Positions 18,601 through 26,433 of a stretch of 64,000 nt of DNA are shown here, in pieces. Source of the stretch: an uncultured Bacteroidia bacterium (GTDB lineage Bacteria > Bacteroidota > Bacteroidia > NS11-12g > UBA9320); NCBI GenBank assembly GCA_943787465.1, contig CALSMN010000005.1:124001-188000 (forward strand). Direction: 5' to 3'. The first letter of the stretch is position 1. Every line of letters begins with the position of its first letter. Made by a program: the position numbers and the translations under genes. The notes beneath the pieces were generated by a model. The model did no database searches. It saw nothing but the letters and a program-made list of their open reading frames with translations, and was not told where the DNA came from.

Positions 18601-18941
18601 AACAAAAAGACCCATTACTGATTTACAAATTAGAGTCATTCAATTTATTTCAAATAATGATACGAAACTTAAATACTGAGATAACTTCACTTCTTTTTAA
18701 AGGCGACATAACATCACAGAATTCAAATGAAGTAAAAGAAGCCAAAGAACATAAACCGAAACAAAATAATTTGATTAAAACAAGTAGAAGCGCTGATTCT
18801 ATTCTTAATCAAAATAATACTACTCAAACGCCTAAACAAACCCAGGTGCCTATTCGTGCCGAAGAAAAAGTGGGCAGAAATGACGATTGTCCCTGTGGTA
18901 GTGGTAAAAAATATAAAAAATGCCATGGTAAAACTGTCTAG
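15633..18941 (+). CDS. secA: Preprotein translocase ATPase SecA
   Basis: Cytosolic motor that pushes preproteins through SecYEG. 1102 residues, in the long range typical of Bacteroidota. Walker A is MQTGEGKTLVSTLPAY, the DEAD-type box is MIDEVDSVLIDDARTPLIISG, and the motor's second half has TNMAGRGTDIKLG and DRQLRGRAGRQGDPGSS. An insertion-rich region around residues 330-450 lengthens the protein. The C-terminus carries the SecB/zinc-binding tail CPCGSGKKYKKCHG. The gene is preceded by two hairpins, and the next gene starts within its last 17 bases. Confidence 0.98.
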   Translation: MINSLLSGIQKLFGNKADKDVREIEPLVHNINTEYEKLHVLSNDELRAKTAHFKNQVNDYLADIDAQISNLKAEIKQTTLHEIDKREDAYDQIDILEKERDSRLEEILNHILPEAFAVVKETARRFTENDQITATATDYDRDLAANKPHIQIKDNQVIYETTWDAAGQEVTWNMVHYDVQLIGGVVLHQGKIAEMQTGEGKTLVSTLPAYLNALGQRGVHIVTVNDYLARRDAEWNAPIFQFHGLKVDCLDYYRPHSPERKNAYLADITYGTNNEFGFDYLRDNMAHSPEDQVQRKHHFAMIDEVDSVLIDDARTPLIISGPTPKGDIHEFNELKPKIQKVVDAQKRYLNTALADAKKLIKEGKTGENEAGLLLYRNYRGFPKNKPLIKFLGEQGIKAMMTKAENFYLQDQQKEMHVVDAELYFTIDEKNNQVELTDKGIDLISENSGDKDFFILPDVGSSIAELEKSTLTDQEKQLKKDELMRDFSVKSERVHSINQLLKAYAMFEKDVEYIIQDGKVKIVDEQTGRVMDGRRYSDGLHQAIEAKENVKVEAATQTFASITLQNFFRMYHKLSGMTGTAETEAGELWEIYKLDVVVIPTNKPIAREDRDDLVYKTVREKFNAVAEEIVVLQKEGRPVLVGTTSVEISELLSRMLNMRKIKHNVLNAKQHQREADIVAEAGQPGAVTLATNMAGRGTDIKLGKGVKEAGGLAIIGTERHDSRRVDRQLRGRAGRQGDPGSSQFFVSLEDNLMRLFGSDRVSKVMDRFGYEEGEVIQHSMISKTIERSQKKVEQNNFGVRKRLLEYDDVMNKQRVVIYSRRKNALYGDRLSLDINNALYDWVEDTIINYKEANDYHGLKDETLRQLAFDIRLTEEEFITEKVEPLTQKLFDQLRNTYERKNQSIKERALIVFNKIFAEKGEDVKNILVPFSDGRKSINVSINLKKALETQGEEIINAFERYVALNTIDEHWKDHLRELDDLKQSANNASIEQKDPLLIYKLESFNLFQIMIRNLNTEITSLLFKGDITSQNSNEVKEAKEHKPKQNNLIKTSRSADSILNQNNTTQTPKQTQVPIRAEEKVGRNDDCPCGSGKKYKKCHGKTV

Positions 18942-19335
18942 CGTTCTTTTATTATTAATTAGTTTTTTATTTTCTAACGATGTGTTTAGTCAGGTAAGGG
19001 TTTCTATTGATCCGAAAATTGAAGAAGAAATTGTAAAAAAAAATGCAGCAATTGATACACTTAAGATCAATGGCTATCGAATCCAAATAGCATTTAATAC
19101 AAATCGAAACCAAATCAATGAAGTCAATCAAAAGTATAGCACCATATTCCCAGATAATTTGAAATCGTATGTTATATACCAACAACCCTATTGGAAATTA
19201 CGCGTTGGTGATTTTTATCGTGAAATTGAATCACTTCAGTTTTTATATACCATCAGAAAGGATTTCCCTAATGCCTTCATAGTACCAGACTTAATTAATA
19301 GACCTCAATACTTTGAGAACGATTCGAAAGAATAA
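18925..19335 (+). CDS. Exported SPOR-like domain protein
   Basis: 136 residues. The ATG at 18925, inside the end of secA, gives a signal peptide (MVKLSSVLLLLISFLFSNDVFSQ). The mature part is mainly one SPOR-type repeat: GYRIQIAFNTNRNQINEVNQKY, FPDNLKSYVIYQQPYWKLRVGDFYREIESLQFLYTIRKDFPNAFIVPD. SPOR domains bind denuded septal peptidoglycan, so a role at the division site or in cell-wall remodelling is likely. The 17-base overlap with secA implies co-expression. Confidence 0.8.
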   Translation: MVKLSSVLLLLISFLFSNDVFSQVRVSIDPKIEEEIVKKNAAIDTLKINGYRIQIAFNTNRNQINEVNQKYSTIFPDNLKSYVIYQQPYWKLRVGDFYREIESLQFLYTIRKDFPNAFIVPDLINRPQYFENDSKE

Positions 19336-19346
19336 TAGTAATTTCA

Positions 19347-19354
19347 TAGATTTG
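19347..19354 (+). promoter_or_regulatory. -7 element TAGATTTG (arginase-comB)
   Basis: Exact TAnnTTTG between the SPOR gene and the arginase ATG (28 bases further on), suggesting that arginase and comB have their own promoter. Confidence 0.55.
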
Positions 19355-19382
19355 TTAACCCAAATTATATCTTAAGTGCCAC

Positions 19383-20348
19383 ATGAGTAATACCACAATA
19401 GTTCAATCTAAGTCTGAAATTGGTGCAGGCACTTATGGAGCTAGTATTGGGGTTGAAGCATTAAAACTTGCTGCTTTAAATCAAGGAAATGGTTACTTTA
19501 AAGACCGAAATATCATAGAAATCATTAATCATAATTCATCTTTATTTAGCTCTTCTAGTATAGACACTCCACATGCTAAAAATATCGATAAGCTAATTGA
19601 TATATATCAAGACTTTTGCCATAAATTTAAAAAAGTATATGATACTGGAAATATACCTATTGTTTTAGCTGGTGATCACTCATCTGCTGGAGGTACAATC
19701 GCAGGTATAAAGCATTCATTCCCACAGAAAAGACTTGGAGTTATTTGGGTAGACGCTCATGCAGATTTACATTCTCCCTACACCTCTCCTACTGGCAATA
19801 TGCATGGAATGCCACTAGCAGTATCTTTAGGTATCGACAATAAGGCTAATCAAAAAAATAATGTTTCAAATGATGCAGTTAATTATTGGAAGAAGCTAAA
19901 AAATATTTCTGAAATAAATCCTAAGATTGATTCTAGAGATGTCGTACTTATTGGTGTTAGAGACACTGAAAAAGAAGAAGATGTGCTCATCCACGAATTA
20001 AATATGAAAACCTTTGTGGTAGAAGAAGTAAGACAATCCAACCCAAAAAAAATAGCCAACGAAACACTAAAATATCTTGAAAATTGTGATATTATTTATG
20101 TTTCATTTGATGTAGATAGTATGGATTGTGATCTAATATCTCATGGAACAGGAACTCCTGTATGCAACGGATTCTCAGAAAAAGAGTCAACAGAATTATT
20201 AATTGAATTATGTAAAAGTACGAAATTATGTTGCTTTGAGATAACCGAAATTAATCCATTATTAGATGAAAAAAATACCATGGCTGAAACTGGATTTCGG
20301 ATATTAGAAAAAGTAAGTCAAATTATAGAAGAAAAATTGGATTTATAG
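19383..20348 (+). CDS. rocF: Arginase (ureohydrolase family)
   Basis: 321-residue binuclear manganese hydrolase. Metal-binding motifs in order: AGDHSSAGGTIAG (first His), WVDAHADLHSP (DAHAD plus His) and SFDVDSMDCD; TGTPVCNGFSEKE and FEITEINPLLDEKN close the active site. The N-terminal EIGAGTYGASIGVEALK replaces the classic GQ-rich arginase start but matches Bacteroidota homologues. Arginine to ornithine plus urea is the expected reaction; agmatinase or formimidoylglutamase activity cannot be fully excluded. comB follows one base after its stop. Confidence 0.88.
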   Translation: MSNTTIVQSKSEIGAGTYGASIGVEALKLAALNQGNGYFKDRNIIEIINHNSSLFSSSSIDTPHAKNIDKLIDIYQDFCHKFKKVYDTGNIPIVLAGDHSSAGGTIAGIKHSFPQKRLGVIWVDAHADLHSPYTSPTGNMHGMPLAVSLGIDNKANQKNNVSNDAVNYWKKLKNISEINPKIDSRDVVLIGVRDTEKEEDVLIHELNMKTFVVEEVRQSNPKKIANETLKYLENCDIIYVSFDVDSMDCDLISHGTGTPVCNGFSEKESTELLIELCKSTKLCCFEITEINPLLDEKNTMAETGFRILEKVSQIIEEKLDL

Positions 20349-20349
20349 A

Positions 20350-21051
20350 ATGAAGATTGAGACAATATTATCGCCTCTTTTATTTAACCAAATTGATTTA
20401 TTGAAAAATAAAGCAGTAGTAATTATTGATATACTTCGGGCAACATCTACCATATCTACGATCTTGAATAATGGAGCACTTTGTGTTATCCCTGTATCAG
20501 AAGAGACAGAAGCGCTTAAATATAAAAATAAAGATTATCTAATTGGCGGCGAACGAGGAGGTGAAACTATCCCAGGTTTTAACTTTGGGAATTCACCATT
20601 TGACTATACTAAAGATATTGTTCAAAACAAAGAAATAGTATTGACTACTACAAACGGTACCCGTTGTGTTGAGATGTCAACCCATGCTAAAACTATAGTC
20701 ATTGGATCTTTTCTTAATTTATCATCTGTAGTCGATTATATAAAAAAACTAAATCTGGATATTGTTTTATTTTGTGCTGGATGGAAAAACAGGGTAAATT
20801 TAGAAGATAGCTTATTTGCTGGGGCATTTATTTCAAAATGTAAAGATGCTCAATTAGACGATTCATCGCTTTTATGTTTAGATCTATATCAATCCAATCA
20901 AGATAATTTATATCATGCTATGAAAAAATCTAATCATTTTAAGAGACTCAAAAGTAAAGGCGTTGAAAATGATATAAAATATTGCTGTCAATTAGATACA
21001 ATAACTTGTGTGCCCATATACCATGATGGCAAAATAGTGAAAGCTTATTAA
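20350..21051 (+). CDS. comB: ComB-family 2-phosphosulfolactate phosphatase
   Basis: 233-residue Mg-dependent phosphatase of the ComB family. Conserved blocks: VVIIDILRATSTISTIL near residue 24, LIGGERGGETIPGFNFGNSP, and TTTNGTRCVE. In methanogens ComB makes sulfolactate for coenzyme M; in Bacteroidota the physiological substrate is unsettled and no ComA or other coenzyme M gene lies in this window. It forms a tight pair with arginase and converges with rpiB (four-base overlap). Confidence 0.88.
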   Translation: MKIETILSPLLFNQIDLLKNKAVVIIDILRATSTISTILNNGALCVIPVSEETEALKYKNKDYLIGGERGGETIPGFNFGNSPFDYTKDIVQNKEIVLTTTNGTRCVEMSTHAKTIVIGSFLNLSSVVDYIKKLNLDIVLFCAGWKNRVNLEDSLFAGAFISKCKDAQLDDSSLLCLDLYQSNQDNLYHAMKKSNHFKRLKSKGVENDIKYCCQLDTITCVPIYHDGKIVKAY

Positions 21052-21482
21052 CAAGGTATCTTATCTATTCTATTTTGGTGTCTACCACCTTCAAATTTGG
21101 TATTTATGTAAATTTCAATAATTTCTAATGCTTCTAATTCATTTAAAAATCGGGCTGGAATACAAATGACATTGGCATTATTATGTTGTTTGATTAATGA
21201 GGCCACCTCCTTATTCCAGGCTAGTCCAGCTCTTATTTCTTGATGCTTGTTTGCCGTCATACAAACTCCATTAGCACTCCCACAAATTAATATTCCAAAA
21301 GTAGCTTGATTTTTTTTAACATCAGTAGCCACTGGATGTACAAAATCTGGATAATCAACTGAATCTGTTGCATTGGTTCCATGATTTATAAAAATATATT
21401 TTTCATTAAAATGGCGCAAAATTGTATTCTTCAAATCCGTCCCTGCGTGATCATTTCCAATAGATATAATTTGTTTATTCAT
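21048..21482 (-). CDS. rpiB: Ribose-5-phosphate isomerase B
   Basis: 144-residue sugar-phosphate isomerase of the RpiB/LacAB family. Diagnostic segments: ISIGNDHAGTDLK at the N-terminus, VDYPDFVHPVA, GILICGSANGVCMTANKH (with the active-site Cys of SANGVC-type motifs; E. coli has C66 in the related TGVG region), and EGGRHQNRIDKI at the C-terminus. It interconverts ribulose 5-phosphate and ribose 5-phosphate. Its start overlaps the end of tatC by eight bases, so it is probably the last gene of a fabG-tatC-rpiB operon. Confidence 0.93.
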   Translation of the reverse strand: MNKQIISIGNDHAGTDLKNTILRHFNEKYIFINHGTNATDSVDYPDFVHPVATDVKKNQATFGILICGSANGVCMTANKHQEIRAGLAWNKEVASLIKQHNNANVICIPARFLNELEALEIIEIYINTKFEGGRHQNRIDKIPC

Positions 21483-22320
21483 AATTTTCTGGTGATTCTA
21501 TGAGTGGTTCTGGATTTACTTTATTAGCTATAATAATCCCAATTTCGTACAATAGGAGTATTGGGAAAGTTAAAATGATTTGACTAGTTACATCTGGAGG
21601 AGTAATTACCGCAGAAATAATTAAAATTACCACGACAGCAACTCTTCGATACCTTCTCATTGACTCTCCCGTTAAAAGACCAACTTTTGCAAGAAAATAA
21701 ACAACAATGGGCAATTCAAAAATAATACCCGCACCAAAAACTAATAAACTGATAAAATTAACTACTGAGCTTACTTTAAAATTTCGTTCTATGCTATCAC
21801 TCAAACTATAATTGGCTAAAAAATTGACAGATATAGGTGAGAGTATATAATATCCAAACAAAACTCCGCTAAAAAATAATAGAGAAGAAAAACCAATGAC
21901 TAAAAAAGAAAATTTTCTTTCTGATTTTTTTAATGCTGGTTTAACAAATCGATAGATTTCAAACAATACATAAGGCATTGCTATAATTAAACCTCCAAGA
22001 AAAGCAATCATAAAGTGCTGATAAAACTGTTCTTGAATATCTAAAGCCTGAAGTTTAAAACTAATAACATCAATGCAAATTTTATCATTATCATAAATAT
22101 AATAACTTAGATCACAAAGCTTACGATATGACCAGAAGTCACTTTTTGTAGCACCAATTAATATATTATCAAAAATATATCGACCATATATGAATGAGAA
22201 TATAGATGTAATAAGAACAACCACAACCGAGCGAATAAGATGCCATCTAAGTGCTTCTAGATGCTCTAAAAAAGACATTTTAGTGTCGTATTCGTCAATA
22301 TCCACTTGATCTAATGGCAT
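21475..22320 (-). CDS. tatC: Twin-arginine translocase subunit TatC
   Basis: 281-residue polytopic inner-membrane receptor of the Tat folded-protein export pathway. The N-terminal MSFLEHLEALRWHLIRSVVVVLI is the family signature; FEIYRFVKPALKKSERKF and MRRYRRVAVVVILIISAVITPPDVTSQIILTFPILLLYEIGIII are the conserved cytoplasmic loop and last helices. An insertion of ~40 residues after helix 1 (residues ~60-100) is usual in Bacteroidota. TatA is not in the window. Sixteen bases separate it from fabG. Confidence 0.95.
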   Translation of the reverse strand: MPLDQVDIDEYDTKMSFLEHLEALRWHLIRSVVVVLITSIFSFIYGRYIFDNILIGATKSDFWSYRKLCDLSYYIYDNDKICIDVISFKLQALDIQEQFYQHFMIAFLGGLIIAMPYVLFEIYRFVKPALKKSERKFSFLVIGFSSLLFFSGVLFGYYILSPISVNFLANYSLSDSIERNFKVSSVVNFISLLVFGAGIIFELPIVVYFLAKVGLLTGESMRRYRRVAVVVILIISAVITPPDVTSQIILTFPILLLYEIGIIIANKVNPEPLIESPENYE

Positions 22321-22336
22321 CCTTGTATACTATTCA

Positions 22337-23086
22337 TTACATCAACATACCACCACAAACACTAATTACTTGCCCTGTAACATATGTCGACATATCACTG
22401 CCCAAATAAACACAAGCATTGGCAACATCACTTGGCTGTCCTCCACGTTTTAGAGGTATTCCGTCGCTCCATTTCTTCAGTGCTTCTTCCCCGAGCTCTG
22501 CGGTCATCTCTGTTTCAATAAATCCTGGTGTGACAACATTGCAACGAACATTTCTACTTCCTAATTCTTTTGCGACAGATTTACTAAATCCAATGATACC
22601 AGCTTTTGAAGCAGCATAATTACTTTGTCCTGCATTCCCCATTACACCCACAACACTGCTCATATTAATTATGCTTCCATATTTTTGGCTCAAAAATGTA
22701 CGCAAACAAGCTTTTGTCAGATTAAATACCGATTTTAAGTTTACATTCATGATTTCATCCCACTGATCTTCAGACATACGCATTAGTAAATTATCTCGTG
22801 TAATTCCTGCATTATTTACTAAAATATCAATTTTACCAAATTCATTGACTATTTCATCTACAAATGATTGAGATGAATCGAAATCGGCTGCATTACTCTG
22901 AAATCCCTTTGCCTTAACTGAATATTTTGATGTTAGTTCTTTTTCTAATTCTTGAGCTTTCTCTACAGAACTTGCATAACTAAAAGCAATGTTACACCCA
23001 TTTTCTGCAAATTTTTCTGCAATAGACTTACCTATACCTCTACTGGCACCAGTAATAATAGCTGTTTTTCCCTCTAATAAATTCAT
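22337..23086 (-). CDS. fabG: 3-oxoacyl-ACP reductase FabG
   Basis: 249-residue short-chain dehydrogenase reducing 3-oxoacyl-ACP with NADPH in fatty-acid elongation. The cofactor motif TGASRGIG (residues ~12-19), NNAGITRDNLLMRM, the catalytic Ser of NMSSVVGVMGNAGQ, and YAASKAG with the Tyr-Lys pair are all present, as is the FabG-type ending VTGQVISVCGGMLM. Likely first gene of fabG-tatC-rpiB, with a consensus -7 element 18 bases upstream. Confidence 0.94.
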   Translation of the reverse strand: MNLLEGKTAIITGASRGIGKSIAEKFAENGCNIAFSYASSVEKAQELEKELTSKYSVKAKGFQSNAADFDSSQSFVDEIVNEFGKIDILVNNAGITRDNLLMRMSEDQWDEIMNVNLKSVFNLTKACLRTFLSQKYGSIINMSSVVGVMGNAGQSNYAASKAGIIGFSKSVAKELGSRNVRCNVVTPGFIETEMTAELGEEALKKWSDGIPLKRGGQPSDVANACVYLGSDMSTYVTGQVISVCGGMLM

Positions 23087-23103
23087 ATAATTTAGGTATT
23101 AGG

Positions 23104-23111
23104 CAAATGTA
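23104..23111 (-). promoter_or_regulatory. -7 element TACATTTG (fabG)
   Basis: Exact TAnnTTTG on the minus strand. It partly overlaps an imperfect plus-strand counterpart (TATAATTTG ending at 23118, three-base spacer), so the two divergent promoters may compete for RNA polymerase. Confidence 0.6.
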
Positions 23112-23193
23112 TAATTTGAAAGCAAAATATACTCCATTATCTCAACATTTTAAAATACCCAAAACTAACACTAACTCGAAGTGTTATGTGTGT

Positions 23194-23655
23194 ATGTCTT
23201 TTTTCTGTTTAAAAACACAAATAAAACTCCCTATTTCTCTATCTGAGGCATGGGACTTCTTTTCATCGCCTCACAATTTAAGTAAAATCACACCTCCAGA
23301 AATGGGGTTCATTATTACAAATTCTCCAGAAAATAAAATGTTTGAGGGCCAAATCATAACCTATAAAGTGAGTCCTTTACTGGGTATTAAAATAAATTGG
23401 ATGACAGAAATAACAACCGTTAAAGATCAAGTATATTTTATTGACGAACAACGATTTGGACCCTATGCTCTTTGGCATCACAGACATCATTTTGAAGAAA
23501 TTGAAGGTGGAGTTATTATGACAGATGAAGTTAATTATAAATTGCCTTTTGGCTTACTAGGCGTGATCGCAAATTCACTATTTATAAGAAAAAAACTTCA
23601 ATCTATTTTTGATTATCGTGAGAAGGTTTTATTTGAACAATTTATAAAAGAATAA
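23194..23655 (+). CDS. SRPBCC-family ligand-binding-like protein
   Basis: 153-residue soluble protein with a START/SRPBCC fold like COG4276: LKTQIKLPISLSEAWDFFSSPHNLSKITPPEMGF, then YKVSPLLGIKINWMTEI and FIDEQRFGPYALWHHRHHFEEIEGGVIMTDEVNYKLPFG, and a C-terminal helix with FDYREKVL. It may bind a hydrophobic ligand, and no catalytic role is known. I take the ATG at 23194; an ATG at 23107 in frame lies inside the divergent promoter. The four-residue MSFF start is short for the fold, so the exact start is uncertain. Confidence 0.75.
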   Translation: MSFFCLKTQIKLPISLSEAWDFFSSPHNLSKITPPEMGFIITNSPENKMFEGQIITYKVSPLLGIKINWMTEITTVKDQVYFIDEQRFGPYALWHHRHHFEEIEGGVIMTDEVNYKLPFGLLGVIANSLFIRKKLQSIFDYREKVLFEQFIKE

Positions 23656-23657
23656 TT

Positions 23658-24128
23658 TTACTTTTTTGTTAGTTCAAAATGAAATGGCAAAAACTGACTG
23701 ACATCCTCAGCCATAAAAACGATATCACCTCCACCCCACATCCATATCTCAATGGAAGATTTTTGTCTATTTCTTATGTCAGAAATTACTTGAAGACATC
23801 CTGCACATGGAACTAAAATATCTGGCACTTTATAACGATTAGATTTAGCATATATAGCTATTTTACTTACTTTGTTGTTGCTCAAGTTCTTCGAACTCTC
23901 AAATAAAGCGACACGCTCTGCGCACATGCCAGATGGGAACGAGGAATTTTCTTGATTACTGCCCCTAATAATGGTTCCGTTTTGATGTAAGACCGAACAA
24001 CCAACATAGAACTCTGAAAATGGAGCATAGGCTGAACTAGAGGCTCTTTTGGATTGATTTAAAAGATTTTTTATTTCTGATGTTACATCATCATAAACCA
24101 GTTCTGAGATGGAAACTGTTTTTTGCAT
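23658..24128 (-). CDS. cdd: Cytidine deaminase
   Basis: 156-residue zinc-dependent pyrimidine-salvage enzyme. Zinc and catalytic motifs are CAERVALF (C-A-E) and VPCAGCLQVI (PCxxC), with AYAPFSEFYVGCSVL as the substrate-binding N-terminal block. The ATG at 24128 is preferred over one nine codons earlier because the shorter form matches family length. The gene converges with the SRPBCC gene, and a 9-bp inverted repeat lies upstream. Confidence 0.92.
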   Translation of the reverse strand: MQKTVSISELVYDDVTSEIKNLLNQSKRASSSAYAPFSEFYVGCSVLHQNGTIIRGSNQENSSFPSGMCAERVALFESSKNLSNNKVSKIAIYAKSNRYKVPDILVPCAGCLQVISDIRNRQKSSIEIWMWGGGDIVFMAEDVSQFLPFHFELTKK

Positions 24129-24151
24129 ATTTATGTATTGATCCTGCAATA

Positions 24152-24173
24152 TCAACCATTTTTTAATGGTTGA
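24152..24173. repeat. Inverted repeat between divergent cdd and dehydrogenase genes
   Basis: Perfect 9-bp inverted repeat (TCAACCATT ... AATGGTTGA) around TTTT. It sits 24 bases before cdd and just upstream of the -7 element of the dehydrogenase gene, a position suitable for a shared operator. No flanking T-tract long enough for a terminator is seen. Confidence 0.5.
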
Positions 24174-24194
24174 ATAAGTATTATAAAAAAAATG

Positions 24195-24202
24195 TACGTT
24201 TG
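24195..24202 (+). promoter_or_regulatory. -7 element TACGTTTG
   Basis: Exact TAnnTTTG, 15 bases before the ATG at 24218; this supports that start over an in-frame TTG at 24170. Confidence 0.6.
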
Positions 24203-24217
24203 AAGTATATTTCTAGA

Positions 24218-25546
24218 ATGAAAATAGTCGTTTTTGGTGCAGGATTATCCTCAACTTATCTTATTAATTATTTAGAAGAAAATGCTCTTGTATACCATTG
24301 GGATATTACGGTAGTAGATCTGGATATAAAACAAATTAAAGATAAAGTTACATCCAAATCTACGCATTGCATATCCATAGACATACAACAAGAAGAGCGA
24401 ATTAAGCCACTTATTGAAAATGCTTTTTTAGTGGTGAGTATGTTGCCAGCTTCATTGCACTACAACATCGCTAAATTATGCTTAAAACTCAATACAAATT
24501 TGGCTACAGCATCCTATCTGTCAGATGATATCAAAAAATTATCGGATAAAGTGAAATCTAAAAATCTCATCTTTTTAAATGAATGTGGTTTAGATCCAGG
24601 GATAGATCATATTTCCGCAATGAAAATTATTGATGAAATTAATAATAGAGGTGGAAAAATAATAGAATTCGAAAGCTTTACCGGTGGATTAATAGCCCCT
24701 GATTGCGAGGATAATCCTTGGAAATATAAATTTACATGGAATCCAAGAAATGTAGTTCTTGCAGGAGCTGGAGGCCCTGTAAAATTCATACATAACAATC
24801 AGTATAAGTACATTCCGTATCATAAGCTTTTTAGAAGAACAGAAGTAGTATCAATTGATGGCTACGGAAAATTTGAAGGATATGCCAATAGAGATAGTTT
24901 AAAGTATAGAGAAACTTATGGATTACAAGATGTAGAAACGATGTATAGAGGTACATTTAGGAGACCCGGTTTTTCAAAGGCATGGAATTGTTTTGTTCAA
25001 TTGGGAGCAACGGATGATACCTATTCAATCGAAAATTCTGAGGGTATGACTCATCGAGATTTTATTAATACATTTTTAGCATACCACCCTACAGATAGTG
25101 TTGAGCTAAAATTCAAATCGTATTTAAACATTAGTCAAGATGATATTTATTTATGGGAAAAAATTGAAAGTACTGGCATTTTTTCAGACGACATCATCGC
25201 TATAAAAAAAGCTACACCAGCTCAAATTCTTCAACATATATTAGAAAAAAAATGGAATTTAAAAGAAACTGATCGAGATATGATTGTAATGTGGCATAAA
25301 ATAAAATATGCATCTCAAAATAATATTTATACCATCGAAAGTAGCTTGGTTTGTGAAGGAGAAAATAAAACAAAAACGGCAATGGGTAAAACTGTGGGTC
25401 TTCCATTAGGAATTGCTTGCAAATTAATAATGACGAATCAAATAAATGAACGAGGATGTATATTGCCTATTAGTAAAGATATTTATCAACCTATAGTTCA
25501 AGAGTTGGAGTTATTCGATATTAAATTCAAAGACAAGGAATATTAA
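24218..25546 (+). CDS. Saccharopine dehydrogenase/reductase-family oxidoreductase
   Basis: 442-residue NAD(P)-binding enzyme of the saccharopine dehydrogenase (LYS9-like) family. The Rossmann motif is VVFGAGLSSTYLINYL at the N-terminus; NECGLDPGIDHISAMKIID, FESFTGGLIAPDCEDNPWKYKFTWNPRNVVLAG and the C-terminal GKTVGLPLGIACKLI are the family landmarks. The closest known reaction is reduction of the alpha-aminoadipate semialdehyde-glutamate adduct to saccharopine or its reverse in lysine metabolism; other amino-acid-derived substrates are possible. The ATG at 24218 fits both promoter and nucleotide-binding motif. It overlaps the DUF4249 gene tail by four bases. Confidence 0.85.
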   Translation: MKIVVFGAGLSSTYLINYLEENALVYHWDITVVDLDIKQIKDKVTSKSTHCISIDIQQEERIKPLIENAFLVVSMLPASLHYNIAKLCLKLNTNLATASYLSDDIKKLSDKVKSKNLIFLNECGLDPGIDHISAMKIIDEINNRGGKIIEFESFTGGLIAPDCEDNPWKYKFTWNPRNVVLAGAGGPVKFIHNNQYKYIPYHKLFRRTEVVSIDGYGKFEGYANRDSLKYRETYGLQDVETMYRGTFRRPGFSKAWNCFVQLGATDDTYSIENSEGMTHRDFINTFLAYHPTDSVELKFKSYLNISQDDIYLWEKIESTGIFSDDIIAIKKATPAQILQHILEKKWNLKETDRDMIVMWHKIKYASQNNIYTIESSLVCEGENKTKTAMGKTVGLPLGIACKLIMTNQINERGCILPISKDIYQPIVQELELFDIKFKDKEY

Positions 25547-26433
25547 CGAATTAATACTTCTTTTTGCTGTTCATTGTAAAAATAAAATCCACCTAGACCA
25601 CTATTTATATTACCTTCTAATTGTCCTTCATAATACAAAGGTCCACCGAATGCATTGTTATTTTGAAACAATAAACGATAAAATTCAAACATCTGACTTG
25701 ATACCGATTTTAACCTAACCGTAAAAGATGTTGCTTTAAAATCAGGGCGTAAAATATTATCAATTGGAATCAGTAATTGAATGGTTTTGAAATTACCATT
25801 GAATAAAATATCTTCAAAAAAAGCGGTATTAACTCCACTTGCAATCCTTTGGAATGATGATAAAAATAGCTTTTCTGTGCTTGAAAAAACAACGGGATAC
25901 GATTTATAAACGGAATCTATTGTTGTTGATTTTTCTAAACCATTAACTAGTACATCCAACACATAAAAATTGGTGTCCAATGGATCTGATATTCCTACAT
26001 TGACTTTATAATTTACAATATCTCTTAGACTAGTATCCACTTGTATCTCAGGTATATTTTTTGGTACCTTATCTGTTGAAGTAATAGTTGGGAAACCTTC
26101 AGTTTGAGCTTCCATCGTATATGTCTGATTTTCTTCAAGTAATATCGGAATAAATACCTGTCCTTTATTTGGGATATATGTTTCTCTAATAATGCGTGTA
26201 TTTCCTTTAAAAAGCTGAATTTCAATAGGATTTACTATTCCAATTGTATCTTCCTCTCCCAATAAATTAAACGATGTATTAAATTGAATTTCAAGAATAC
26301 CATCAGGCGTATTAAAAGCATTTATTACTAATTTGGGCTTAAAATTTGAATTATCAAATGGTATAATTTTTTCACAAGAAACAAAAAGTATTAAAAGTGA
26401 TATAAATGTTAATTTAATCAAACTCAATCGCAT
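25543..26433 (-). CDS. DUF4249 lipoprotein, partner of TonB-dependent receptor
   Basis: 296-residue lipoprotein: signal peptide ending in the lipobox LFVSCEK (Cys at ~residue 20), then a two-part beta domain with the DUF4249 phrases KLVINAFNTPDGILEIQFNTSF and YTMEAQTEGFPTITSTDKVPK. Such proteins are regularly encoded after TonB-dependent receptors in Bacteroidota and are thought to be surface substrate-binding partners. Its start lies inside the end of the receptor gene (20-base overlap), which supports a receptor-lipoprotein pair. Confidence 0.85.
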   Translation of the reverse strand: MRLSLIKLTFISLLILFVSCEKIIPFDNSNFKPKLVINAFNTPDGILEIQFNTSFNLLGEEDTIGIVNPIEIQLFKGNTRIIRETYIPNKGQVFIPILLEENQTYTMEAQTEGFPTITSTDKVPKNIPEIQVDTSLRDIVNYKVNVGISDPLDTNFYVLDVLVNGLEKSTTIDSVYKSYPVVFSSTEKLFLSSFQRIASGVNTAFFEDILFNGNFKTIQLLIPIDNILRPDFKATSFTVRLKSVSSQMFEFYRLLFQNNNAFGGPLYYEGQLEGNINSGLGGFYFYNEQQKEVLIR

